A stretch of 64,000 nt of DNA, taken from NCBI GenBank assembly GCA_947492825.1, contig CANLNT010000001.1:930001-994000 (forward strand). The letters are read 5' to 3'. Each line of letters opens with the position of its first letter. The stretch's first letter is position 1. Under the pieces are notes generated by a model that made no database searches, was not told the origin of the DNA, and saw only the letters and a list, made by a program, of their open reading frames with translations. Of the stretch, positions 51,638 to 59,956 are shown in pieces. A program made the translations under genes and the position numbers. Source of the DNA: an uncultured Paracoccaceae bacterium. Its GTDB lineage: Bacteria > Pseudomonadota > Alphaproteobacteria > Rhodobacterales > Rhodobacteraceae.

Positions 51638-52294
51638 TCATGCCATGGCTTGCAGCGCGGGTGTTGTTGCAGGCCGGGCATGGTCAAGCGTCAGCCCATC
51701 GGCACCATGATGCGCGACCCATGCACCGGGTGTGCGCCAGCGGGCGCGAAACAGCTCTGCCCGCCACAGGGGCTGTCCGGGCGCGCGGATATCATCCGGG
51801 GCAGGTGCAGAGGGCAGGCTGCTGACGCGCCAGCGCAGGCGCGCGGCAGACAGGTTCGGGCTGGCCGCCCTGCGCAGCAGAATCGCGGGACGCGCCTGCG
51901 CCTCGGCGCGCAGGGCCAGCCGTTTGGTGGCGGTGAAATCCAGCGCCGCGGGATCGCCCCAGACCTCGCCCAGTACCGCGGACAGGCCATTGCATTGCAG
52001 GCCCTGTTCCATCGCCCAAAGCACATCAACAGGTTTTGAGACATCCACATGGATGATCCGCAAAGGCACCGGCAGGCCAGCCAGGCAGGGCCTGCCGGTT
52101 TCGCGCCGCGAGATGCGGTCCTGAACCCACAACACGGGCCGGTCCACATCCGTTAGCTGCGCACAGACAAAGCCGGTGACGGCCCCGTCGATCACAGTGT
52201 CGGCAAACACCTCTGACAGGGTGGGCAGGTCACTGCGGTCAGGCGCGTTTCGGTCGCGCAAAAGGGCGGCGGGACGGCGAAGATCGTGTGTCAT
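51638..52294 (-). CDS. imuA: ImuA, RecA-fold mutasome protein
   Basis: 218-aa RecA/SulA-like accessory protein of the translesion mutasome. The N-terminal two-thirds resemble a degenerate RecA ATPase (GAVTGFVCAQLTD, VLWVQDRISRRETG, LRIIHVDVSKPVDVLWAMEQGL), lacking a full Walker A. The C-terminus is the ImuA-type RWRVSSLPSAPAPDD...ARPATTPALQA. First gene of imuA-imuB-dnaE2; an SOS box lies 18 bp upstream of the ATG. Confidence 0.93.
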   Translation of the reverse strand: MTHDLRRPAALLRDRNAPDRSDLPTLSEVFADTVIDGAVTGFVCAQLTDVDRPVLWVQDRISRRETGRPCLAGLPVPLRIIHVDVSKPVDVLWAMEQGLQCNGLSAVLGEVWGDPAALDFTATKRLALRAEAQARPAILLRRAASPNLSAARLRWRVSSLPSAPAPDDIRAPGQPLWRAELFRARWRTPGAWVAHHGADGLTLDHARPATTPALQAMA

Positions 52295-52311
52295 GAAGTA
52301 ACCAGCTAAAT

Positions 52312-52326
52312 GTTCCTATTTTGTTC
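52312..52326. promoter_or_regulatory. SOS (LexA) box upstream of imuA
   Basis: GTTC-N7-GTTC, the alphaproteobacterial LexA operator, with spacer CTATTTT. It lies 18 bp upstream of the imuA start and 92 bp upstream of the divergent di-haem peroxidase gene. Tandem GTTC half-sites are exact. Confidence 0.88.
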
Positions 52327-52417
52327 TATTCGCTTTCATGCCGCAGGTCAAACCCAGGATCGCCGTTGCAGCCCCAGTCACAATAGGTCACCTTGGCCCG
52401 GCAAAAGGGGGGCACAC

Positions 52418-53734
52418 ATGCGCAAGACGGCAATCGGGATCATGGTATTCTTGGCACAGCCTGCACTGGCAAACCCCGTGCCGGAGCCCGTCACGGATGC
52501 CGCCTATGCCCCGATCAACATGGATGAAGCGCTGCTGGGGCAACTGCTGTTCTACGATCCCATTTTGTCTGGAAATCAAGAGGTTGCTTGCGCAACCTGC
52601 CATCATCCAAAACATGGCACGGCAGACGGGCTATCGCTAGGTCTCGGTGATGGTGGCATTGGTCTGGGACCTGACCGGATCGCAGACCCTGACAATATGC
52701 CCGAACAACGGATCCCCCGAAACGCACCGGGACTGTTCAATCTTGGTGCGCATGAATTCACCGTGCTTTTTCATGATGGGCGGATTGCGGTCGACCCAAC
52801 GAAACCCGGCGGGCTGAGAACGCCGTTGGATGCGGATATGGCAGAGGGATTTGCCAGCTTGCTGTCCGCCCAAACGATGTTCCCGGTGTTGAGCCCGGAC
52901 GAAATGGCGGGGCACTATACCGAAAATGACGTCTCAACCGCCGTGCGGCAGGGGGTGATCACCGGACCGGGTGGTGCATGGGATATCATTGCGCGCCGGG
53001 TCGCCGGAATTCCCGAATATGCTGCTGATTTCATTGAGGTCTATCCTGACGTCACAACGCCTGATGACATCGCGTTCACACATATCTCTGACGCGATTGC
53101 AATGTTCATGACAGTCGAGTGGCGCTCAGATACGTCCCCCTTTGATGCTGCCCTGCGTGAGGAACGCGCGCTACCAGAAGCGGCGCAACGGGGGCAGGAT
53201 TTGTTTTACGGATCAGCGGGTTGCGCGGATTGTCATAGCGGGCCGTTCCAGACCGATCATCAGTTCCACGCGATGGCTGTGCCTCAGATTGGGCCGGGAA
53301 AGGCTGCGCGGTTTGAGACCCATGCCCGGGATGAGGGGCGGTTTCGGGTGACGGGTAATCCGGCCGACCTATACGCCTTTCGCACACCGTCGCTGAGAAA
53401 TGTAAGCGTGACAGGGCCTTACGGGCATGCAGGGGCGCATGCGACTCTGCAGGGGTTTCTGCGAGACCATGTTGATCCTGTTTCGGCGCTGCAAAACTAT
53501 GATCCCGCGCAGGCAATCTTGCCAGAGTTGAGCGTTGAAGACACCCAGATCATGGATCAACCGCTTGAAATAGAAGCGATTTCTGACGCGGCTGAAAGCT
53601 ACGCCGTGGCCTTGTCAGAAGAAGAGATCATGGCGCTAGTGGCCTTTCTCGACGCGCTGACCGATCCGGCGGCGATCACCGGGCGATTGGGTATCCCAGA
53701 GGCGGTGCCAAGTGGCCTCAAGATCGACCGATAA
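52418..53734 (+). CDS. MauG/CcpA-like di-haem cytochrome c peroxidase 1
   Basis: 438-aa periplasmic enzyme. Signal peptide MRKTAIGIMVFLAQPALA; two c-type haem motifs, CATCH (C58-C61-H62) and CADCH (C269-C272-H273). FRTPSLRNVSVTGPYGHAG near residue 330 is the conserved region around the second haem. MauG-like proteins oxidise protein tryptophans or remove peroxide. The upstream in-frame start at 52310 would read through the SOS box; the ATG at 52418 with an AAAAGGGGGG ribosome site is preferred. A paralogue lies at 62.7-63.9 kb. Confidence 0.9.
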   Translation: MRKTAIGIMVFLAQPALANPVPEPVTDAAYAPINMDEALLGQLLFYDPILSGNQEVACATCHHPKHGTADGLSLGLGDGGIGLGPDRIADPDNMPEQRIPRNAPGLFNLGAHEFTVLFHDGRIAVDPTKPGGLRTPLDADMAEGFASLLSAQTMFPVLSPDEMAGHYTENDVSTAVRQGVITGPGGAWDIIARRVAGIPEYAADFIEVYPDVTTPDDIAFTHISDAIAMFMTVEWRSDTSPFDAALREERALPEAAQRGQDLFYGSAGCADCHSGPFQTDHQFHAMAVPQIGPGKAARFETHARDEGRFRVTGNPADLYAFRTPSLRNVSVTGPYGHAGAHATLQGFLRDHVDPVSALQNYDPAQAILPELSVEDTQIMDQPLEIEAISDAAESYAVALSEEEIMALVAFLDALTDPAAITGRLGIPEAVPSGLKIDR

Positions 53735-53744
53735 GTCATTGTCA

Positions 53745-55274
53745 TTAAGGCTTTTTGACCGTTATGAATTGGTTGACATCCACCTGCTTAATTGTCGTTT
53801 GTCCGTCAGGCCAGGTGATTGAAATGGTGGCGCTTTTTGCCTGCCCGAGACCGAAGTGCAGAGGGGTCGCCTGACCGCTTGCATGGCCGCCGCCAATCCG
53901 GGTGTATTGCATTTGTCCATTGATTGTAATCTGGCTGCCAACCGCCGCGGGATTGCCGCCATCCTGCTGTAATTGCAGTGAAATCCAGTTGCCCGACGTC
54001 GTTTCATTTCGATAAAGGCGCATGGGGGCGCGGCGGTTGACGACGATCAAGTCGAGGCGGCCATCAAGGTCAAAATCAGCGAGAGCAGCGCCGCGAGAGC
54101 GAGCGGTATCGGCAACGCCTGCGGCGGCAGCAAACTCATCGAATGTATTTTTTTCGTTTTGAATCAGTAGGTTATTGGGATCATTCATCGCGTTTCCGGG
54201 CATCTGATCGACGTTTCCCTTTGCGATGAAGAGATCAGGGCGGGTGTCGTTGTTGATGTCGCCGAACTGCGCGTGCCAGCCTGTTGAGGGACGGCCATCG
54301 TCGCCGATGTGGGGGCGGTGCGCGTAGGTTCCGATCTCGTAAGGTGCTGAAATATAGGCACCTTCTGGGGTGGGTAGTTGCAATAGCTGATCGCCCATCG
54401 AGGTGAGCATCACTTCATCAACACCGTCGCCGGTCAGATCAGTACTGGCGATGCCCATTCCCCAAAGCGAGACGCGGGGCCAGCCATCTTCTTCAGTCAT
54501 AAAACGCTTTTGTTCAATGTTCCAAAGCTGTTCTGCGCCGTTCCTGACGTAGTAATGCCGGTCGTTTGAAAGTCTTAACGCCAGATCGCCGCGGGCGTCA
54601 GGGCCTGCCAGAATTGACAAGGCGCAATATCCGGGTGCGAGCGCCTCGGCAGCGTAACCTGTTGATGTGGGACGCAAAATCGTGTTGGTATCACAGGCCT
54701 CGAACGGGCCGTCAGGATTGCTGCGGTCAACATAATTGCCCACGGCCATAACGGGGCGATCATCGTCTTCCCACCATGCGGAGAAAGCAGTGGACCACTG
54801 GTCGGTTTGTGGGATGCCCCAGTCCGCTGTGGCATCGGTAAAGCTGCAATCAGGGCCACCACGCAGCGCGATATTGGGGCCGACGCGCAGCACAAAAAGG
54901 TCTATCCAGGCGTCGCCGTCAATATTGATGGGATAGGCGCCCGTGACGCCAAGAATGTGGGCTAAATCCATGTTACTGAATGAAAAACCACCATCGTTGC
55001 GCAGTAGAATTGCCGGAATTTCACCACCCGCGGCAAAGATATCTGGCAAGTTGTCAGCGTTACAATCAAAGACCGCCACACCACCGCCGACAAAATGTTC
55101 CCAACCACCGTCATAGACGTGTTCAGGCAGGCGATCTGTCATGTCAGCGAACCGGATTTCGGCAGCGAGCGGTGAGGCACCGAACGCCATCAAGGTTAAC
55201 GGCAACATGCCATGCACAAAGTATGCACATTGCATTCGCATCACTTTCCTAATTTTCGGTAACACATTGATCAT
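53745..55274 (-). CDS. CRTAC1/UnbV-type FG-GAP repeat secreted protein
   Basis: 509-aa exported protein. After an N-terminal signal (hydrophobic stretch near residues 20-38, ending ASPLAA), a beta-propeller of FG-GAP/VCBS repeats follows, with calcium-type loops (FDCNADNLPDIFAAGG, NIDGDAWIDLFVL, GDINNDTRPDLFIAKG, DFDLDGRLDLIVVN). The C-terminal ASPIC/UnbV domain (GNWISLQLQQDGGNPAAVGSQI...ITWPDGQTT) completes the CRTAC1 architecture. Function is unclear; often a surface adhesin or sugar-binding protein. The start overlaps the ROK stop (ATGA), so expression is coupled to the repressor. Confidence 0.85.
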   Translation of the reverse strand: MINVLPKIRKVMRMQCAYFVHGMLPLTLMAFGASPLAAEIRFADMTDRLPEHVYDGGWEHFVGGGVAVFDCNADNLPDIFAAGGEIPAILLRNDGGFSFSNMDLAHILGVTGAYPINIDGDAWIDLFVLRVGPNIALRGGPDCSFTDATADWGIPQTDQWSTAFSAWWEDDDRPVMAVGNYVDRSNPDGPFEACDTNTILRPTSTGYAAEALAPGYCALSILAGPDARGDLALRLSNDRHYYVRNGAEQLWNIEQKRFMTEEDGWPRVSLWGMGIASTDLTGDGVDEVMLTSMGDQLLQLPTPEGAYISAPYEIGTYAHRPHIGDDGRPSTGWHAQFGDINNDTRPDLFIAKGNVDQMPGNAMNDPNNLLIQNEKNTFDEFAAAAGVADTARSRGAALADFDLDGRLDLIVVNRRAPMRLYRNETTSGNWISLQLQQDGGNPAAVGSQITINGQMQYTRIGGGHASGQATPLHFGLGQAKSATISITWPDGQTTIKQVDVNQFITVKKP

Positions 55275-56530
55275 GGGGCCGCGGCCCCGATCATGTCGGC
55301 GGTAATGGCAGAGAGGGCAAGCGCGGTCGCGCCACGTGCCCAGACCAGATCGCCCCAAGCGTGCTGGGCCACCTCGCATCGCGGGCGGCCGGTGTCGAGG
55401 GTGAGGCGGTGCATCTCTTTGAGGACGTCATCAGCATAAAGGTAATCATATCGCATCCGTTCGCCCGCCAAGATGATCAAGGCCGGGTCAAATAGCTGGA
55501 TCACATTGGCAAGGCCGAGCGAAAGATATTTTCCCGCACGGTGAAAGATCGTGCGCGCGGCCTGATTGCCGGCCTTTGCTTCGGCGAACAGTGATTCGAG
55601 TGCGGCAGCAGCCGTTTGGGTGCCGACCTGATCAAGCGCTGTCGCGGCCTCGCGGGCGAGGGCGTAGTCGGCCAGATAAGCCTCGAGGCATCCGCGCTGG
55701 CCGCAACGACACAGCGCGCCATCCAATTGCACCTTAATGTGGCCCAGTTCGAGTCCCATGCCGCGCGCGCCGCGAAACAATCGGTTCCCGAGCACAAGCC
55801 CCATGCCAACACCATGTTCGACGGTGACCACTGCAAAGTCAGTCATCGTGCGGCCACGGCCAAACCAAAGCTCTGCCAGTGTCAGGATGTTGGCGTCATT
55901 GTCGACGAAGACCCGGCAGCCAAGACGTTCGGCAAAAAGACGCCCCAGATCGGCATCGGGTTCGGTCAGCAAGGGCGACCACGGCACGGCCCCGGTTTGA
56001 TGATCAACGATGCCCGAGATGCCGACGCCAATGGCGCTGACGGCAGTGATGTCCATGTCCGTCTGAGACATGAGCGTGTCGATGAGCGGGCTGACCTCTT
56101 CCAGCAGGGCCGCAACGGATTTGCGGGGCAGGGTGGTTGAAAGAGTGGCGTCTGCCACGGTGTTCCCGGCGAAATCGGTCAACACGGCTGAATGGCGTTC
56201 ATCGCTGAGCTTGATGCCAATCACGTGACCCGCACCGGGCACGACGCTGAGGGCGACCGGCGGGCGGCCGCGTCCGGTTTCGCGCGGCTTTTCCACGACC
56301 TCTTGCAGGAAACCGGCAGTGATCAGTTCCGCAGTCAGCGCAGTCACAGAACCTGCGCTGATCCCCAGTGCGCGGGCGATATCGGTGCGGGCCACCTGGC
56401 CCATTGCACGAATGTGTTCAAAGACCTGTTGACGCAGGGGGCTTGTGTCGTGATCCTGTGTTGGCAGCACGGGTCCACACCCCGGCAACAGCGGATCATC
56501 GGCATTCGACTGGCGCAAGACGTCATACAT
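55271..56530 (-). CDS. ROK-family repressor (XylR/NagC type)
   Basis: 419-aa regulator. The N-terminal winged HTH (VARTDIARALGISAGSVTALTAELITAGFL) is followed by a ROK sugar-kinase-like domain: VIGIKLSDERHSAVLTDF, the sugar-site GVGISGIVDHQTG, and the zinc motif CRCGQRGCLEAY near residue 280. ROK repressors bind an operator until a sugar binds the kinase-like domain. It is divergent from the xylF-xylH-xylG-xylB operon with CTAAA/TTTAG dyads between, so xylose or a related sugar is the expected inducer. Confidence 0.9.
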   Translation of the reverse strand: MYDVLRQSNADDPLLPGCGPVLPTQDHDTSPLRQQVFEHIRAMGQVARTDIARALGISAGSVTALTAELITAGFLQEVVEKPRETGRGRPPVALSVVPGAGHVIGIKLSDERHSAVLTDFAGNTVADATLSTTLPRKSVAALLEEVSPLIDTLMSQTDMDITAVSAIGVGISGIVDHQTGAVPWSPLLTEPDADLGRLFAERLGCRVFVDNDANILTLAELWFGRGRTMTDFAVVTVEHGVGMGLVLGNRLFRGARGMGLELGHIKVQLDGALCRCGQRGCLEAYLADYALAREAATALDQVGTQTAAAALESLFAEAKAGNQAARTIFHRAGKYLSLGLANVIQLFDPALIILAGERMRYDYLYADDVLKEMHRLTLDTGRPRCEVAQHAWGDLVWARGATALALSAITADMIGAAAP

Positions 56531-56614
56531 AATTCAATTGCTGAAATATAAAGGCCCAACCGCACGGGTCATTCCGGTTATTTCATCCTCCCACCCCAAT
56601 AGAAGGGGCAATTT

Positions 56615-56637
56615 CTAAATTATTGCAAGTAATTTAG
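56615..56637. promoter_or_regulatory. Operator dyad 1 for the ROK repressor
   Basis: CTAAATTA (56615-56622) and TAATTTAG (56630-56637) form a perfect 8-bp inverted repeat with a 7-nt spacer, in the ROK-xylF divergent region. AT-rich dyads of this size are typical of ROK/NagC operators. ATTTAG (56632-56637) also pairs with CTAAAT at 56646-56651. Confidence 0.7.
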
Positions 56638-56663
56638 TTCAGAGGCTAAATTTAATTTGACAC

Positions 56664-56687
56664 CTAAACATTGATCGGCTTGTTTAG
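56664..56687. promoter_or_regulatory. Operator dyad 2 overlapping the xylF promoter
   Basis: CTAAACA (56664-56670) and TGTTTAG (56681-56687) form a perfect 7-bp inverted repeat with a 10-nt spacer and share the CTAAA/TTTAG half-site with dyad 1. A TTGACA -35-like hexamer at 56657-56662 immediately precedes it, so occupancy would block RNA polymerase. Confidence 0.65.
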
Positions 56688-56745
56688 AAGCATCGGGTCA
56701 AAGCCCGAATCCCCCTTGTCGGGGGTTCATATCTGGGAGGATACA

Positions 56746-57771
56746 ATGAAGAAGATGATTACAGCCGCCGTTATTGCGACGGTGGGTTTTAGCTCTGCTG
56801 CGCTGGCAGAGGGCAAGCTGATCGGTGTCTCTTGGGGCAGCTTTCAGGAAGAGCGTTGGAAGATTGACGAAGCCGCTGTGGTGGCCGCGATCGAGGCCGA
56901 CGGCAACAGCTATACTTCGGCCGACGCGGAATCGTCTTCGGCAAAGCAGCTGACCGACATTGAAGCGCTGATTTCGCAGGGTGTTGATGTCCTGATCATC
57001 AACGCTTGGGACAAAGATGCGATTGGCCCGGCGATTGAATCGGCTGCCAACGAAGGCATTCCAGTGATCGGCTATGACCGCCTGATCGAAGATGACCGCA
57101 CGTTCTATCTGACGTTTGACAACGTTGGCGTGGGCCGGATCATCGCCGAAAACGTCAAGGCCGCGCAGCCCGAAGGCAACTATGCCATCATCAAGGGTGA
57201 CCCCGGTGATCCCAATGCAGGGTTCCTGTTGCAAGGCATGATGGAAGTTATCGGTGACGATGTCGAAGCGGGCACAATCAAGATTGTGGGCGAGGCATCA
57301 TCGGACGGCTGGAAGCCTGAGAATGCACAGAAAAACATGGAGCAGATCCTGACCGCCAACAACAACGAAGTTGACGCGGTTCTGTCCCAGAACGATGGCA
57401 TGGCATCGGGCGTTGTCGCCGCACTTGGCGCGCAGGGTCTTGTGATCCCTGTTGGTGGCCAAGACGGCGATCTGGCTGCGATCAACCGCGTGGCACGTGG
57501 CACACAGACTGTGTCTGTCTGGAAGGACGCACGTCAGCTGGGCAAGGCCGCAGGCGAGATTGCGGGTCAGTTGGCCGAAGGTGCGTCGCTTGACAGCATC
57601 GAAGGTGCGACGATCTTTGACGGCGGCGAGAAGGGCATTGCGATGAACGCGATCCTGCTCGATCCGACACCGATCACACGCGAAAACATCGGCGTTGCCA
57701 TTGACGCGGGCCACATCAGCCAGGAAATGGCCTGTGCTGGCGCCATCGACGGCGTTGACGGCTGCGAATAA
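56746..57771 (+). CDS. xylF: Xylose-type periplasmic sugar-binding protein (XylF-like)
   Basis: 341-aa binding protein. Signal peptide MKKMITAAVIATVGFSSAALA; mature part with IGVSWGSFQEERWKIDE, DVLIINAWDKDAIGPAI and GYDRLIEDDRTFYLTFDN, the XylF-like pattern for D-xylose. GGGAGGA precedes the ATG at 56746. First gene of the operon, with xylH after 100 bp and then xylG, xylB. Confidence 0.92.
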   Translation: MKKMITAAVIATVGFSSAALAEGKLIGVSWGSFQEERWKIDEAAVVAAIEADGNSYTSADAESSSAKQLTDIEALISQGVDVLIINAWDKDAIGPAIESAANEGIPVIGYDRLIEDDRTFYLTFDNVGVGRIIAENVKAAQPEGNYAIIKGDPGDPNAGFLLQGMMEVIGDDVEAGTIKIVGEASSDGWKPENAQKNMEQILTANNNEVDAVLSQNDGMASGVVAALGAQGLVIPVGGQDGDLAAINRVARGTQTVSVWKDARQLGKAAGEIAGQLAEGASLDSIEGATIFDGGEKGIAMNAILLDPTPITRENIGVAIDAGHISQEMACAGAIDGVDGCE

Positions 57772-57871
57772 GCTGTAACAACGGTCCGGCGCAGGGTTCC
57801 CTGATCCTGCGCCGGGTCACATGATGCACATCGCGGATGCGCGATGATCTCCAATAAATTTGGATTGACCC

Positions 57872-59182
57872 ATGACTGATACGTCACAAGACACCGCGTC
57901 GTCCGCCGGATCGACGCCGGACACGCGTAGCGGCTTGTCCCGCTTTCTGGCCGAGACCGAGATCGACACACGCCTGCTGGGCATGTTGGGGGCCCTATTG
58001 CTGATCTGGGGCGGGTTTCATGTTTACGGTATGGTCTTCAATGGGTTTGGCGCGTTTCTGACGCCCCGGAACTTGTGGAACCTGAGTGTGCAAACCTCGA
58101 GCATCGGGATCATGGCCACGGGCATGGTGCTGGTGATCGTGACGCGCAACATCGATTTGTCCGTCGGCTCGATGATCGGGGTGACAGGTATGGCGATGGG
58201 CCTGATCCAGGTGAATGTGCTGCCGCCCATGCTGGGGCTAGGCCACCCTTTGATCTGGGTGATCACGGTCATTTGCGGCATTTGTCTGGGCGCGGCGATT
58301 GGTGCGCTGCACGGCTGGCTGATTTCTTACCGGGGCATTCCATCGTTCATCGTCACCCTCGGCGGGCTGATGGTCTGGCGCGGCATGGCGTTTTTGGCTG
58401 CAGGCGGGCGGACGATCTCGCCCGTGGACCCCACATTCGCGCTGCTGGGCGGTGGCCCGCGCGGAGCGGTGGGCGCGATGGGCAGTTGGATCGTGGGCGG
58501 GCTGGCCTGCATCGGGGTCCTTTGGCTGATCCGGTCAGGCCGCAAGTCGCGGGTTCAACATGGGTTCAAACTGCGCCCCGTTTGGGCCGAGACGTTTCTG
58601 GCTGTGGTGGGTTGTGCTGCGATTGTGGGCGCTGTGCTGTTGGTCAACGCCTATCCAATCCCGAAGGGGATTATCCGTCAGATGGAATTGCCCGAAGGCA
58701 CAATCATCAGCCACGGCTTTGCTATCCCGGTGCTGATCCTGATCGCGGTCGGGATCGCCATGACCGTCTTGATGACGCGCACACGCTTTGGCCGTTATGT
58801 TTTTGCCATTGGTGGCAACCCGGAGGCGGCATCGCTGGCGGGGATCAACACAAAGTGGGTCACGCTTCAGGTCTTTGCACTGATGGGCGCACTCACGGGG
58901 ATCGCAGCGGTGATCGCCAGCGCCCGTTTGAACAGTGCGACAAACGCGCTTGGCACGCTTGACGAGCTTTACGTGATCGCCGCCGCTGTGATCGGAGGCA
59001 CGTCGCTGGCGGGCGGTGTCGGCAAGATTTACGGAGCGATCCTTGGCGCGCTGGTGATGCAGTCGTTGCAATCGGGCATGGTGTTGATCGGATTTGATGC
59101 GGCCGTCCAACGGATCGTGGTTGGTCTGGTGCTGGTGCTCGCTGTCTATCTCGACAACCTTTACAACAAAACAGTGAAATAG
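57872..59182 (+). CDS. xylH: Xylose-type ABC permease (XylH-like)
   Basis: 436-aa inner-membrane permease of the sugar (CUT2) class. About ten hydrophobic helices; motifs GMVLVIVTRNIDLSVGSMIG and IVTLGGLMVWRGMAFL are typical, and the EAASLAGINTKWV loop contacts the ATPase. N-terminal ~35 residues are hydrophilic (TSQDTASSAGSTPDTRSG). Ends 12 bp before xylG. Confidence 0.93.
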   Translation: MTDTSQDTASSAGSTPDTRSGLSRFLAETEIDTRLLGMLGALLLIWGGFHVYGMVFNGFGAFLTPRNLWNLSVQTSSIGIMATGMVLVIVTRNIDLSVGSMIGVTGMAMGLIQVNVLPPMLGLGHPLIWVITVICGICLGAAIGALHGWLISYRGIPSFIVTLGGLMVWRGMAFLAAGGRTISPVDPTFALLGGGPRGAVGAMGSWIVGGLACIGVLWLIRSGRKSRVQHGFKLRPVWAETFLAVVGCAAIVGAVLLVNAYPIPKGIIRQMELPEGTIISHGFAIPVLILIAVGIAMTVLMTRTRFGRYVFAIGGNPEAASLAGINTKWVTLQVFALMGALTGIAAVIASARLNSATNALGTLDELYVIAAAVIGGTSLAGGVGKIYGAILGALVMQSLQSGMVLIGFDAAVQRIVVGLVLVLAVYLDNLYNKTVK

Positions 59183-59194
59183 GGGGGCGTGGAC

Positions 59195-59956
59195 ATGGCA
59201 GACCGTGGAACACCCTTAGTCGAACTCAAAGACATTTCCATCGCGTTTGGCGGGATCAAGGCGGTGGACAAGGTGTCCATCGACCTGCATCCGGGCGAAG
59301 TCGTGGGCCTGTTGGGGCACAACGGGGCAGGGAAATCGACGCTGATCAAATGTGTATCGGGCGCCTATAAGGCGGATTCGGGCGAGGTTTACGTGAACGG
59401 CCAGAAGGTCGAGATCAACAACCCACGTGATGCGCGCGATCTGAATATCGAGACGATTTATCAGACGCTGGCCCTGGCCGACAATCTGGACGCCGCAAGT
59501 AACCTGTTTTTGGGGCGCGAGATCATCGGCCCCGGCGGGATGCTGGACGACAGCAAGATGGAGGCCGAGACCCGCAAGATCATGGCGCGGCTGAACCCGA
59601 ATTTCAAAAAATTCAACGTGCCGGTTTCGGCTTTGTCAGGTGGTCAACGGCAATCGGTGGCGATTGCCAGGGCGGTCTATTTCGACGCGAAAATCCTGAT
59701 CATGGACGAACCCACAGCGGCGCTTGGCCCGCATGAAACGCAGATGGTGGCAGAGCTGATCGAAGAGTTGAAAGCGCAGGGTCTGGGCATCTTCCTGATC
59801 GAACATGACGTGCACAACGTCATGAAGCTGTGCGACCGGGCATCGGTGATGAAGAACGGCGAACTTGTCGGCACTGTCAATGTGGATGAGGTCACCGACG
59901 ATGACATCCTTTCGATGATCATTCTGGGCAAGAACCCAAAGGATGCGGCAGCCTGA
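59195..59956 (+). CDS. xylG: Sugar ABC ATPase, single nucleotide-binding domain (XylG-like)
   Basis: 253-aa ATPase: Walker [13 protein letters not shown], signature [16 protein letters not shown], Walker [15 protein letters not shown]-loop LIEHDV. It has only one ABC domain, unlike the two-domain, ~500-aa XylG of enteric bacteria, so it must function as a homodimer, as for FrcA-type systems. ATG at 59195 has GGGGGG seven bases upstream; GTG at 59189 is too close. Confidence 0.92.
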   Translation: MADRGTPLVELKDISIAFGGIKAVDKVSIDLHPGEVVGLLGHNGAGKSTLIKCVSGAYKADSGEVYVNGQKVEINNPRDARDLNIETIYQTLALADNLDAASNLFLGREIIGPGGMLDDSKMEAETRKIMARLNPNFKKFNVPVSALSGGQRQSVAIARAVYFDAKILIMDEPTAALGPHETQMVAELIEELKAQGLGIFLIEHDVHNVMKLCDRASVMKNGELVGTVNVDEVTDDDILSMIILGKNPKDAAA

